Positions 10,153-21,936 of a DNA stretch of 64,000 bases are shown in pieces. The DNA is from Apiospora phragmitis. Lineage: Eukaryota; Ascomycota; Sordariomycetes; Amphisphaeriales; Apiosporaceae. Numbering within the stretch: the stretch's first letter is position 1; the number at the start of each line of letters is the position of its first letter. Made by a program: the position numbers and the translations under genes. The notes beneath the pieces are model-generated. The model was given only the letters and a program-made list of their open reading frames with translations. It was not told the origin of the DNA and ran no database searches. Where the stretch lies: NCBI GenBank assembly GCA_038363925.1, contig JAQQWL010000016.1:496001-560000 (forward strand). The letters run 5' to 3'.

Positions 10153-12104
10153 TCAACTGATCACGCAGTTACACTCTATCGGTGACCTGGACACGGCCTT
10201 GACAGGAAGGTGCAGTTGCCCCTCAGAACTGCTAAGCTGCAGCAACTGCTGGGTGCGAGTTATCATATCAGCCTGGCCCAGCGGAACCCATTCGAACCGC
10301 AACCCGGCGAGGGCCAGCAGAACCAATGCCACGGCCCAGCATAACGAAGCCAGAATGATTCCTATAATCATACGGTCTATGACGAGAGTAGACTTCGTGG
10401 GTTGACTAGCGTTGCTGTTGCGAGACTCGGCTTGTATATCGTCTACCTTTGGTTTGGCCTGTTCTACTGATTCAGTCTTCCAGGGTGCTCCGGCTTTTGG
10501 CGACAATGGTGAGGGAGACGCAGGTACAGAGTTCCGCAGCTCAGGCGCTCTCATATCACCCATCGAGTTCTGGAACCATTGATGCCGAAGTACCTCTTCG
10601 ATACTGATTCTTTCGCTAGGATCATACTTGAAGATCTTCCGGAGAAGGTCGCCAAGCTCGGGGACCTCACTCTCGGGGATGGAGTGGCTGAAGGCGACCA
10701 TGTCCCTGCTCTGGTCCGGTTGTCCTTCGGCGTCGAGTGGGAAGTTGAACCAATGACGCTCCTGCGAGATCGCCGCCTCGATAGGACATGACCGGCCACT
10801 CCTGGAGAACGACTCTTTGCGTGATTGTACCAGCTCATCTGAACTCATGGAAACAGGTTGGGACGGCAAATCACGTCCCTGCTGCCTCTGAACTTGTCTC
10901 TCTAGTTTCTGCTCATCGAACCAGACAACGACGATTGGGTCTCCTCGTCTGGGGATTCATGTACCAATGTATCTTGTGCGCTTCGATACGGATCTGGCAA
11001 GGGCCCGAATAGGTATTCCAAGTCCTCGACATACTTCTCTTCTCCGCCACCGTACCGTCCAACAGCAAGTAAGCTTTTCCCGCACCGCAACTCGGCGATT
11101 GTACAGCCTAATGCCCATACATCGCTCTCCCATCCGTATACAGCTTCTGTGGTGCTTGGATATACAACCTCCGGCGCAGCATACGCTAGTGGCAAGTCGG
11201 GATGTATGGGCACTTCCCAATCCGCACTATGATAGTACCCTCCAGAGTCCACCACGGCCACCTGATCCTCCACCCCAAGCCCCTCAAGGCTCGTGGGGCG
11301 TACCAGATACCGCGGCGCATGGGGGCCAGGATCTCTATCTCCGCCCATATCGACACCAGACACCGCGCGGCGCACTTTCTCCAGCTCAGGCAGGCCAAGC
11401 AAGAGATCCATGTCACCCTTGGCGAAATCATCATCTCGAAGCCGCAGCAGTATGTTCTGCGGCCGCACATCACCGTGCCGCACACCATGTCCGTGCAAGA
11501 ACCGCAGGCCCTCGGCGACCTGGTGTAACAAGACGCCGTGCGTCTCGGGTGCGTTCAGCTTGCTCAGGATCGAGGGGCCTAGGACGGGGAATACGAGGCA
11601 AAGATGTGTGCCGTTCGGGCCTGTGATCGGAAAGGTCTCTTCTGGCGTTATGACGTGGTGCCTCCTAGCTTCCTCGGCGTTGATGCCCCTGGCTTTGAAG
11701 TGTTGCACCAGCTGCAATTCACCACATGGCCTGGCTTCTTCAACAAAAGGGTCTGGAGACGTAAACGATGATAACGAAGAGAGAGACGCCCGCATGATCT
11801 TGACTGCCCGCCAGTTCTGGGTACTGGTATCTAGACAGAGCCAGACTGTGGCGTCGTGGCCGAAGCCGAGCTTGTGAAAGACTTCGAAGCGGTCATCCAG
11901 TAGGTCGTCCAAGTGCACCGGGTGGTAACCACCCCGCTGGTACTGCTCTACATCCTCCAAGTCTTCTGGGTCATCTAGAGGCTGATATCGCCGGTCCCTC
12001 TCGCCAGACTCGTCGTATGTTTTATTCGCTGCATGGACAACATGGCCAGCAGTATGGAACGGGAGATAAGGTGGCCTTGTAAAGTTGACATTGACTTGTG
12101 CCAT
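10153..12104 (-). CDS. SRPK-like protein kinase with C-terminal transmembrane anchor
   Basis: From the ATG at 12104, the entry motif YQRGGYHPVHLDDLL and the loop KLGFGHDATVWL are typical of SR-protein-kinase-like fungal kinases. The lysine is in AVKIM. The catalytic loop reads RHGDVRPQN, so Asp and Asn are kept but the usual Lys is Arg. The DFG position reads VVDSGG, and AAPEVVYPS stands for APE. The first frame stops at 10902. A second frame overlaps and carries EQKLERQVQRQQGR, the kinase C-lobe end (LRKIFKYDPSERISIEEVLRHQWF), a Ser/Pro linker and one hydrophobic span (IIGIILASLCWAVALVLLAL) near the end. One missing base near 10911-10935 explains the shift: length plus one is 651 codons. A tail anchor is unusual for this family. 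Activity and membrane location are inferred. Confidence 0.75.
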
Positions 12105-13797
12105 AGTATAGTGAATATATGACTAATCACTGTATTTTGAGAGTGCCGCTACGAAGGATAGTCTGAGTTCCCCGTTCTCGCTTCTTTGTAATGGGTTACG
12201 AGCCGAACAGGGTGGTGACAAATGTGCCTACCGATGAGTGCCCTCTTAAGAACTCAAGCCATGACGGCAATGGGGGTTTCCTGCGTATCGGAATTGGAAT
12301 CATTTCCATGTTGGAATGCCGTACGAGTCAGGACAATACTTTTGTCGTGTCAGCCGGACCACATCCAATTGTGCGACAGAAAAGGCGCCTTCGGCTACAT
12401 TCCTAACGAGAGTTCCGCAAGCAGTTTGACCACTTGCCAAGGGCTTCCAAGGTCTCATAGCTTTTGCGTATCTTGCCAGTAGGCGACAACCCCAACAGCT
12501 TACGAGTTTCTTGAGTGTGTGCTTTATTAGTGTAGATTAAATCTGTAGGTTGAGTAAAGCGAGCTTCCGTCTTGGTCACCGTGTCCAAACTCGATGTTAT
12601 GGTCGAATTCAACCTATGTGAGACATGAGTTTAGGGTTAATCCAGGCCTCGTAGGATCTGTCTTATTATTAAAGGCAGGTTTAATTTAGGTTATTGGGTT
12701 ATTTCCAAAGTTGTGTATTATGATGAGAACAGTGTACGATCGGGCATTCGTGTAAGTAATTGGCAGCAGCAATTGAGGTGAGCCGGAGGTGAGTTAGTGC
12801 CTTCTCAAGTTACCAGTAATTGGCTGGTGCAGCAGTGGTGCCTGACTGCCTGAGGTATGTAGCTATGTACTGCCAGCCAGGCCAGCATTCAATATTTTAT
12901 GGGTCTTACTGATTTGGCCCACCCCAGAACTGTATAAATAGCTGGCCTCCCTCCCATCTTATCCGACTTTCTTTGATCTGTTTTTCTCTTCATACTTACC
13001 TTGCTGGGGCTCAGGGAGATCAAGTATTCCCTGGGCCAGGTTGAGGAACCTGCATTGCACAGCGCGGCGTTCTCTCTTCCTTTACTATCCTTCGGGGTCG
13101 TAATCGGTGGAATTTTTGTTGTCACATCCTGCAACTAGCAGTTTTTTCTTTCATTATGATCTGGTGCTTCTCGCATCGTCATGAAGAAGAAATGTTAACA
13201 ACTTGCGAAGTGTAGCAAGCATGTGCAAGCGCAGCATCTGCCTCGCGGCCAATTGCGTCTATCCTGAAGCCGCCTCTTCCCTTGATTCCCACGGTAACCT
13301 AGAATGTGATGGCTAAACTATTATGATAGACGTAAATTCTTCGGCTGCTGGAGCTCTAGATAATTCACGACAGCTACTTCACGCTCTTACAGCATGCCCA
13401 AGTCGTTGTTTAGATAGCCGTATGCTGCTATTCGTTGCTCACTGTGTGCCAACGAAGAATGGAGATGCGATTTGATCAGAAGCACCATTTCACAAACGAG
13501 GTGTCAACCGTACTGAAATCAATCGGTCCATCTTGGTTTCGATCTTGACTTGTACATCTCACAGTGCGAGTAACGGTTTCGAGAACCCATAGTCCTGCTG
13601 TCGGGATTAGGCGGACCGGCGCCGGCCTAGCTCGAAATTTTGACAGCTCGAATTCTAATGCTTGCGCTGCGAGGTCTCGAGTGACGACGGTCTTTTAAGC
13701 ATTCTGCCCAATCGCCATTGACCCTTGAATGCTTCGATCCTCCTTGCGTGCTGTTTGACGGTTGAACTACCAGTTAAACACATTGCCTCCGTCCACG
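12105..13797. other. Long divergent intergenic region
   Basis: About 1.7 kb between the kinase start (minus) and the bL34m start (plus); it must hold both promoters. A TATAAATA element lies near 12931 on the plus strand, followed by a pyrimidine-rich tract, but no convincing coding frame follows it. Short open frames (for example 12889-13134 minus) show no family signature. Confidence 0.5.
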
Positions 13798-14326
13798 ATG
13801 CGTCCAACGACTCTGGCGGCGCCCTGCGTCCGCGCGGCTCTGTCTCGGCTCAGCAGCCAGGCCATGAAGAGCTCCCAACCTCAGTCGCTTCTCTCCCGAC
13901 GGTTCGTATTGTGCTTCCCCGGTGCTGTTGGGCTTGTTACATAAAAAGATGCATTTGAAACTGACTGGATTTTCTACGTGGAACAGTACATTCACATCCC
14001 TACCCTCGCTGCGTCCCTCGCTCCCCGCCGCCCGCCAGACCATCTTCCGCACCTCGCAACCGACTTGCGCCCCCGTGCCCTCGGCGGCCGCAGCCACCTC
14101 ATCTACGGGAGAGTCGGTGTTGGACATCGTCCCCAAGACCGCCATCTCCTCGAGCCCCATCTTCGGCGGCGTGCAGATCCGCTGCGGCCCGCGCCCGACG
14201 CTGGCCACGTCCAGCCGCCTCATTCGCAAGCGGCGCCACGGCTTCCTGAGCCGCATACGCACGCGGAACGGTCGTCGCACGCTGCAGAGGAGGAAGTCCA
14301 AGTCGCGCCGTACACTGTCCATGTAA
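13798..14326 (+). CDS. Mitochondrial large-subunit ribosomal protein bL34m
   Basis: The last ~35 residues are diagnostic of bacterial-type L34: RKRRHGFLSRIRTRNGRR followed by RRKSKSRRTLSM. The N-terminus from the ATG at 13798 (MRPTTLAAPCVRAALSRLSS) is Arg/Ser/Ala rich with no acidic residues, as expected for a mitochondrial presequence. An in-frame ATG at 13762 would add 12 residues but gives a poorer presequence. One 85-bp intron lies at 13902-13986 (GTTCGT donor, ACTGAC branch, AACAG acceptor). It joins SRR to TFTSLPSLRP in phase and gives 147 residues. The protein should be imported and assembled into the mitochondrial 54S subunit. Its frame is intact, unlike several neighbours. Confidence 0.92.
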
Positions 14327-15116
14327 GAAAAAAACCGAAAACAAAGCAAACACGCAAAAGCCCGAAGGAAGAACGAAGGAGAGATCTGACCAAGGGACCA
14401 ACTGGAGGAGGGCTGGCCAGTCCACTGGGGACAAAATGGCAGCTGAGGAACTGGACCAGGGTAATAAATATGACCCCCTAGCGAATCTGTGTATACAGAG
14501 GGGAATGCCTCCCAAAGAGGCCGTCACTCGGCTGTGGTAACCACATCGAAGGAAATGATCGAAGTTTTGCAGATTTGCGATAGGCTACTGCTTCAGTTGT
14601 ATAACCGATAATCAAGAGGAGCACATAGAATCGTGTATAACAGATGTGAAGATAGCATGAACAAACCCAAATCCTGCTAGTCGATCCGAGGTGCTCGTAT
14701 GAACACCTATCTTCTCATGTGTCTTCGGTGGTAACGTTGTTCAGATTACGAGCTTGCTAAGACTGTAGCTCTCCCGATGGCATAAGCTATGGCCCAGATG
14801 CGTAGAGTAGTCACCAAGTCGAGTGGCGACGTTGGTTTGAGACCTATATGCTATGCGTAGTTATCACTGGCAAGGGCAAGGGTAAGATTTGAGCATCCTA
14901 CAATCACATGAAGCTAGGGAAGGTGGTCAGAACTATTCCGAACAAAAAAAGCAAATGGTATATTTATGGTTTATAGCCCTCCTTTTTCTCTTTCGTCAAT
15001 ATCACGACATGCTCATCACGTTTCCGCTCACCCAGGAGCGTAGCTAACCTGTGACAATGACAGTAGTTTTGTTTTTGTTGCCGCCAAAACTCATGTCAAA
15101 GCAAATATCCCTGCCA
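14327..15116. other. Intergenic, convergent gene ends
   Basis: Sequence between the stop of bL34m (plus) and the stop of the telomere-type protein (minus). No coding frame with a recognisable domain and no repeat was seen. Confidence 0.5.
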
Positions 15117-18100
15117 TTACTTGGACAACTTGCCAGCGTTCTTGATCTTCTCAGTTGCCCGCTTAAGCTTCTTATGCGAGCTGGCGTCAAGAAGTCCGTA
15201 CCATTCCCTCAGATAGGCCACTTGGGTCGTCTCGCCCTCTCCATACTCGACCGGCGGACCTCTAATCTGCGCTGGCTCGTCTTCCGTATCGAAGATGGCC
15301 CAGCTTGACGAGTCGTTGGTGCGGAGGCCATAGCCTTTGTCCTTGATCGCCAACACGGTGAAGTTACGAAACAGGACGATATCACCGGACTTGACCTTGG
15401 GCAGAGAATCCTTATGAGGCCGGTAGAAAAGGACCTCGTTAACAGCACTGGGCCCAACGGAGTGGTCGGTGACGGTAAAGGCCATCGTGTACTCTCGAGG
15501 GCCTTTCCTGGCCCGCTCGGGGTCGGCAGGCGTCATCAAGGCCACAGCCATGACATCGATCGACTTGCCGATATGATGCCGCAATACCTTCAATTCTGTG
15601 TACTCGGGAATCGCGTCATGGAGGTGACGGCGAATCTTCGCCTTGCAGTCAGGAAGAGGATCAAGCTCTTCGCCAAATCTGGACATGGCCGGGGACGTGG
15701 AGACGGCTTTACTCTGATCTCTTGAGCTAGACTTCGAGGGCGCGTTGAACGATGCCTTGGCAAGCTGGACGCTGGCATCGCCTTTGTAATCCGGACTCAT
15801 CTGAAAGCACATAGATCTCGTATGTGGCCGGGTGGTTTCAGGCGTGACGTCGCGCTTTCGGCTTGCTCTTCTAGATGCAATCGATGCCCTCGCAAGCCTA
15901 ACGCTGGGATCCGTGAATGAATCGTCGTCCGCTTCAAATGACGGGGAGAATTCTTCTTTTGTTGGCCGCGGTTGGTCGTGCTGCGAAGTTGGGGTTCGAG
16001 CGGGCTTGCCATGCTCATGCCGAGTGCAAGACTCTAATCGAGATGGGGTGATTGGCTGAATCGTCTCGCTGGTTTCCTCCTTGTCCTGTTTCTTCGTAGC
16101 CCGAACCGAGTCCACTTCCTGCGCAGTAGCTGGCAGTGTCGAAAAATCTTCGTCCAAGGGGGAAGTGGCCACCTTCACAGTTTCATTGGCATGGGTGATA
16201 ATGAGGCTCATTTCCTTATCCTCTTGTTCTTGCTCTTCTCGTAATGCAGCTTGCAGAGCATCTTCCTCCTCTGCGTCCTCTTCTTCCTCTCCCCCTCTTC
16301 GTCTTCCTCCTTTTCCTCTTCGTATTCGTCTTCCACTTCTTCCTGTTGCCGCAATGCGGCTTGCAGTGCATCTTCCTCCCCGTCCTCTTCATGATCTTCT
16401 TCCTCATCTAGTAATGCGGCTTGTAGTGAATCTTCCTCTTTCTCATCTTCCTCTCCCTCACCTTGCTCTCCTCGTAATGCGGCTTGCAGAACATCATCGT
16501 CAACGGTCTCTTGAGATACGAAGTCGGATAGATTGTCCTCCATTTGCATATCAGACTCAACTTGGGGTCGAGGGGGCTCGTCGAGGACAGTGGTTTGGGA
16601 TGGCTCTGGGTTTGGGACTTGGGTTTCGAACACACGCTCTGATGTTTCGATCGACGCGGACACTTGAATTGTGCTGGCAGTCTCGACAGTAGTTGCAAGA
16701 TCGTCGGCCTCGACCGCGGGCTCCTGCGCTTGCTCTACTGCAGCGACTTTAGTGGTCACTACCTCTTCGATTTCCATGACCATAACGTCGTCCGAGTCTT
16801 GAGAGCCGTCAAGCCCTTGCGACTGAGGCTGATCGACGAGCTGCGAGTCCAGTGGTGTAGGAAGTTGGTTCTCGGAGGCCCTACTCCGTGCTGCGGCAAG
16901 GTTTTGCTGAGCTGCAGCCTCGAGCTTATCATCAAGCTGATTCAGTAAATGCGATTCTGTAGGCGGCGCGCCGGACGCGCCGGAGACACCGGAAGCTACA
17001 TCACCATCAAACTTGGGCGAAAGCGCATCGCTATGGCCCTTCTCATCCTCGCTATTCGCGACTTGACCATTCATGTCCCTTGGTAAAGGCTCATTGTCCG
17101 TTTGAAGAAGCGTTGAGGCTACCTTATCATCTTGTTCCGTTTGAGCTGCTCCAGCGGTAGGGCTGTTTGTATCCTCCATACTCGACTCGTCAATATTTGA
17201 ATCATGAAGACCTTCATGCTTCGGTTGTAGTCGAGGCTGGTCTGGCTGACCGTCTCCAGTCTCTCTTTCATCATCAGACACGGGGACATTGTGATCGACT
17301 GGGAGCCTCGACTCCGGTGCTTCTAGGTCTTCGCCAGCTTGTTCCATGGGATTGTTGGCCTCTCCGAGTGAAGGAGAAATCATCAGATCTTCCTGACCCT
17401 CGCTCAAGTCCTTTGGCTTGGCTAAAGGTGAATGATCCTCAGCTTTGACAACCTGTTCATCTTGAGCATCTTCCATGTGGGTATCTAGTTCCAGGGTATT
17501 ACTGATCTCCGACTGAAGTTCTTCATCTTCAGCATCGTCTTCCGATATATCATCCTCGAATTCCTCATCGCCGTCGGCATCGTCAGAGATGATCTCTTCG
17601 TCATCTTCGACATCCTCTACATCATCCTCTGAGCTATACTGGGGAGAACTGGGCGCGACTTGCGGTTCAGCGGGACCCTGACGGGCTGCAGGTAGGACTG
17701 TTCTCGACGGAGGCTGAGGCACTGGTTCATTATCATCTTCGTCATCCGAAGATAGTAAATCGATGACCACTGGCGCAGATTTTGTGCCCGGAGGTGGTTG
17801 ACGCTGCTGCAATGGGGTATCTACTTCCATAGCATCCTCTTCCTCTTCCTCGCTATCGTAATCGAGCTCTTCGTCGGCCTCTTGGAGTAGGTCGTCCTCG
17901 CCCTCGTCCCATTCCTCGCCGTCGCCATCGTCGAATTCAGGCTCCAGAGGGCGAGGTCTTAGGTCTTCGTCATGACTATCGTCCTCGTCATCATTTGGGC
18001 CGACGTAGTTTCTCGTGTCATAGTCCCCGCCTCGCTCATTGTCATCGTATTCTGGCTCATGGTCATCAGAATACTGAGCGTCCACCTCGTTTTCATAGTT

Positions 18101-19997
18101 GTTTTCCTCGACGTCGTCCCATTCGGGGTGATTAGGTTGCAACACCTGCTCGTTCTCGAAGGAGACAGGTTCTGAGGTGTTGACGTCAGCCTCCATCTCA
18201 CCTGCCTCAGCCTCAGCGTCGCTGTTATCGATCACGAAAGCAGTATCGGGAGATTGACCATCAGAGCTAACTGATCTCTTATCGGTGGCCGGATGAGTAG
18301 AGGAAGTGGTGTTGTTGATAGGAGCCCACGAGGAAGGACCCGCGTGCTCCACAGGTTCTGTGGGCACGTTCTCCTGTGGCAGGAAAGGGTTCGTAGAAGT
18401 GGTCGCCGGCTCGGGCTCGGGATAACTTGCTGTCACTGGCGCTGCGAAAGGGTTCGAGGGTACTCCATGGCTGGAGTCTGTGGTAGCAGTGGCTTGCATT
18501 TCGAGCGGGGGATAGTCAAGATCATGTTGATGTTGATGAGTATCCGGTTGCATTGCATCGTATTGTGGCACTTCAGATCCGCCGAAACTAAAACGAACGG
18601 CTGATAGGTTGGAAGACATGCCAGTGGTGTACTCGGGAGGGAATACATCTGTTTGGGTAGAAGGCTGTACATCAGAGCCAGAGCTTAGGTTTGGATCGAC
18701 TTCGGGAACTTGCGGTACCCAGTGTTGCTGAATCTGACTTCCAGCTACGCCTAAATCCAACTCTAAGGCATGGGCGAAGTGTGTTCTTCTTTCCTCATCT
18801 ATGGAGAGACCAATGTCCGCTCGAGGTTGTCTGCTCATAGGGGCGATACCCCAATCCCCTGAAGTAACAGTTTGGTGGCCTTGATCCAGGAATCCATTGC
18901 TATTGTCTGTCAGAGCATTCGCACCTTGCATTGGTTGATATAAGTGCAGGTTCCCTGTGCTGGAACCAAATCTCGGTGGAGCGCTCGGTAGGTCGATCTC
19001 CATGGTTTGACATCCTTCGTCGGTCATCTGGGGACGCTGGGGGCGGGACGATGGACTGGGTTTACTCGGTTTGCTTTGAGCAGATGCCTCCTCTTCCCTC
19101 ACTTCTAGCTCGATTTCGGGCTGCGGTCCCGGGTCGGGTTCGGGTCCAGGCTCTGGGTCTAGCTCTGGCTCGGGTTCCGGCTCCGGGCTGCGCGCAGGCG
19201 ACTGGCTGGTATATCGCCAGGCACCACTTCCGCGACCAAACTTCGACTTCTTCCGGCCCCGGCCCCTAGCTCCGCCGTCCTCTTCAAACATACCGAGTAC
19301 GTCTTCGAAGATGTCAAACCCGTCCTCGAACAACGACCCATATGATACTTGCGCTCTCTTGATGAAAGCAGGCGATGCAAACTCGCCGTCGGCAAGTCTC
19401 TTCAGCGATCTGTTCTGAGCCGGTGCTAATTTGAAGCTCGCTGGAAGGGGAATTTCCATGTCGGCAGACGGTTGGGCAACTGGGGCCTCGATCGGACCGG
19501 GTGGTGTGGGTTGTGGTTGAGGAGCGGCGGGTGGTTGATCAATCTCAATAACTTTTGTCTCGCCAGACGCATCAAACTTGGCCTGATTTCCCAGAAACAG
19601 ATAAGTAACCGCACAAGCTAAGGTTCGGTACAGGGCTTACCTGAAGCCGCAGCTTCTGAGAAAACTTTAGCTGCCACTCATGCCCGGCACCAGAAAGGCG
19701 ACGGTTTGTCGCGGCCGCCTGCCATTCCACGCCATCGAGAGAGATGACAATCTCGTCGCCGCTCCCTATGCCGGAACCTGATACCGCTTTCGCAATGTGG
19801 CCAGCAAACTTGACACGAATTTGGCCCTTTGGACGTCTAAGGCGGAATTCGGGCTCTGCCAATGTGAAGGAGAGAGAGCTGGTTGTTGAGCTGTAGGGCC
19901 AGATGACGGTGACAACACCACGCACGGTAGTTGTTTGGCTGGGTAGCTGGGGGCTCAGCTGCGCGATCGGGGTTGGCGCATGATCGATGAACGCCAT
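15117..19997 (-). CDS. Large acidic telomere-binding-type protein with Pot1/Cdc13 OB fold
   Basis: The ATG at 19997 (MAFIDHAPTP) starts an exon encoding an N-terminal beta-rich, OB-like region. A 58-bp intron (19583-19640; GTAAGC donor, CAG acceptor) joins LRLQ to AKFDASGE in phase. About 1,100 residues of acidic, disordered sequence follow, with Asp/Glu runs and four LQAAL-containing acidic repeats near 16230-16500. The C-terminal ~170 residues (ELKVLRHHIGKSIDVMAV, EYTMAFTVTDHSV, GDIVLFRNFTVLAIKDKGYG, WAIFD) match the telomeric single-strand-binding OB fold (Telo_bind). The last repeat and the OB fold are in another frame from the upstream region. One more C in the run 16291-16295 restores a single 1,607-residue frame. 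By its long acidic body with a C-terminal OB fold it resembles the Cdc13-like proteins of filamentous fungi rather than the shorter Pot1. Role: capping of the telomere 3' overhang, from family knowledge. Confidence 0.78.
16230..16500 (-). repeat. Four acidic LQAAL repeats inside the telomere-type protein
   Basis: Reading the coding strand, DDVLQAALRGEQ, EDSLQAALLDEE, EDALQAALRQQE and EDALQAALREEQ occur in order, separated by 10-25 Glu/Asp-rich residues. The spacing suggests an expanding helical motif, perhaps a docking site. The DNA is Glu-codon rich and low complexity, so the copy number may differ between strains. Confidence 0.8.
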
Positions 19998-21936
19998 CTT
20001 TGCAGTCTTTGCAGCATTACGAGGCAACGGTGTTCGCGTTGTGTGGGATGAGGCGTTGTTCTATCGGTCGATGTAGAATGGCAGAAACCGCAGGCCACCA
20101 AAGTTGGAATTCCTACCTACACCAGTCAAAGGTAAGCGGGTTGGAATTGCGTCAATGGTTGCGACGGGCAATCAATCTGATGTGATGTGATGTTGGTTCG
20201 GAGCTTAAACTGGCTCTCCCTGCAAGGAGACTAACCTAGGCCGACTGGTAACGGACGGATGCAGCGTTGGAGCTGTCATCAGAATTTGGCTGGGACTGGA
20301 ATGAGTGAATGATTCAAGATTGACTTGAACGATGGCCTGCATCCGGGATTCAGGTATCGATAAGAGCCCCATAAGCCCAGCCCAAGGCCCCAAGCAGCCC
20401 TGGAGTGGAGAGCTCAATCGATCTCCGAGCTGCCACGACGGTACGACCGCCCATAGAACCCCACTGAAGCGGACCCGATTCAGTGACTTGTTGGTGGCGC
20501 CAACTCATCCGAAGCCAGTCAACAACATTAATCCAACAACACTTGTGCCCGCGTTTCCATCACTCAACATACCATTCACATGGGTTTGACAACGTTCGTA
20601 AAGTAGATAGGCATTCCTGTGTGTGAGTCACCAACCATACCTAAGCAAACGAAGTACGTGATAGTCAGCCTGTTTGGCACATCTAGATCGCTTCTACTGG
20701 CGCTCGGTATAGCTGGTGAGCTCTATGGTCTATCTTTATCAGAACTCTTGGCTGGAGCTATTTCTTTTCATTTTCTACCAGCTTGAGTTCGTCCTTTCCA
20801 CGTGTTGATAATCAGTCATATTGATATAAGGTAGCATCTCTAGGGCTTTTCCCTTCTTTTTTCCTAGTAGCGGATTATGATATGCTCCACCACACCACGT
20901 ATGGCGGACTTGATGTTTGGGGGAAACACCTATCTATGTAGTTCGACCTCTATCTCGCATTCTACTACACCCTCTTGAGCCTGATACCAAATACCGACAG
21001 CCCCGGGTCTCTTCAAGAAACATTATTCTGGAACTCCTTAACTTTCTCTTGAGTCTGTTCTCACCTCCATCGACTCAGTGCCCAATGCCACAGAGATAGA
21101 GGTGTATGCAGCTCCGCAAATATCACACCACTGTTTTCGTAAATCCAACACTCATTATTGATGTGACACTCACTGTCTGCCATCGACAAGAAGAACAGCG
21201 GATATCAAGTGCCGTGAAGAGCGCCTAGCCCTATTATCTGATTCTTGCATTCCTCGAACATCCGTAGTAGCCGATGACTCAAGTGATCAGCAAATTGCAT
21301 TATGGACTCAGTCAAATCCACGCTTTCCATTTCTCGAGCCTGGCTTCCGAGAGTAGGAGCTTGCGAGGGATGGGGAGGATTTCGAAACTAGACCTCGGAG
21401 CTGCTACCCCACTGGAGCTGGAGAAAGCAAGTATCACGATCTGGTGTTAGTCGCCCGCACCCGCGAGTACTTAACCTAGGTTACTTGATCAAAGTGGTAT
21501 GGTGAGATAAGCAACTTCGCTTTATAGGCCCAGGACACACCCAACCAGAGAACTAACAACGTCATCGTGTATCCAAATCCAGCCAAAGTACGTGTTTGAG
21601 ATGCGGTGCTTTTACTTTCGGCCATATATTTGCGACGTCTGATGTAACATCGCACGGCAAGCGAACCAATAACGTTGATGCTAGAAGAAACTCTATGCTA
21701 TAAGTGGGTAGAAATCCTAGCATACTGTCTGTGACTCCAAATTCCATTGTAGAAGGCCCGGGGGCGCTTTTCATAAGTCCGAGTCGGTGTTGGCCACCGG
21801 TTGTGTATAAAACAGCATGTTTCTCACACCTTTGAGCCCACAGTCTGTCTCTTCTACTCGTCTATAGAATCCGAGCGCCTTGGCCGTGGGTAGTGTACAC
21901 ATCATCATCGTTCGGACTTTCGGCGAGACCAACAAG
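19998..21936. other. Long divergent intergenic region
   Basis: About 1.9 kb between the start of the telomere-type gene (minus) and the O-methyltransferase start (plus). It should hold both promoters. The open frames seen (up to about 85 codons) have no recognisable domain. No repeat or transposon end was found. Confidence 0.5.

Noticed and set aside
12889..13134. 81-codon minus-strand open frame
   Set aside because: It has no family motif, no splice or start context of note, and ordinary non-coding composition.
21880..21936. In-frame upstream extension of the O-methyltransferase
   Set aside because: It begins with TTG, not ATG, and adds hydrophobic residues with no family match. The ATG at 21937 is a normal start.
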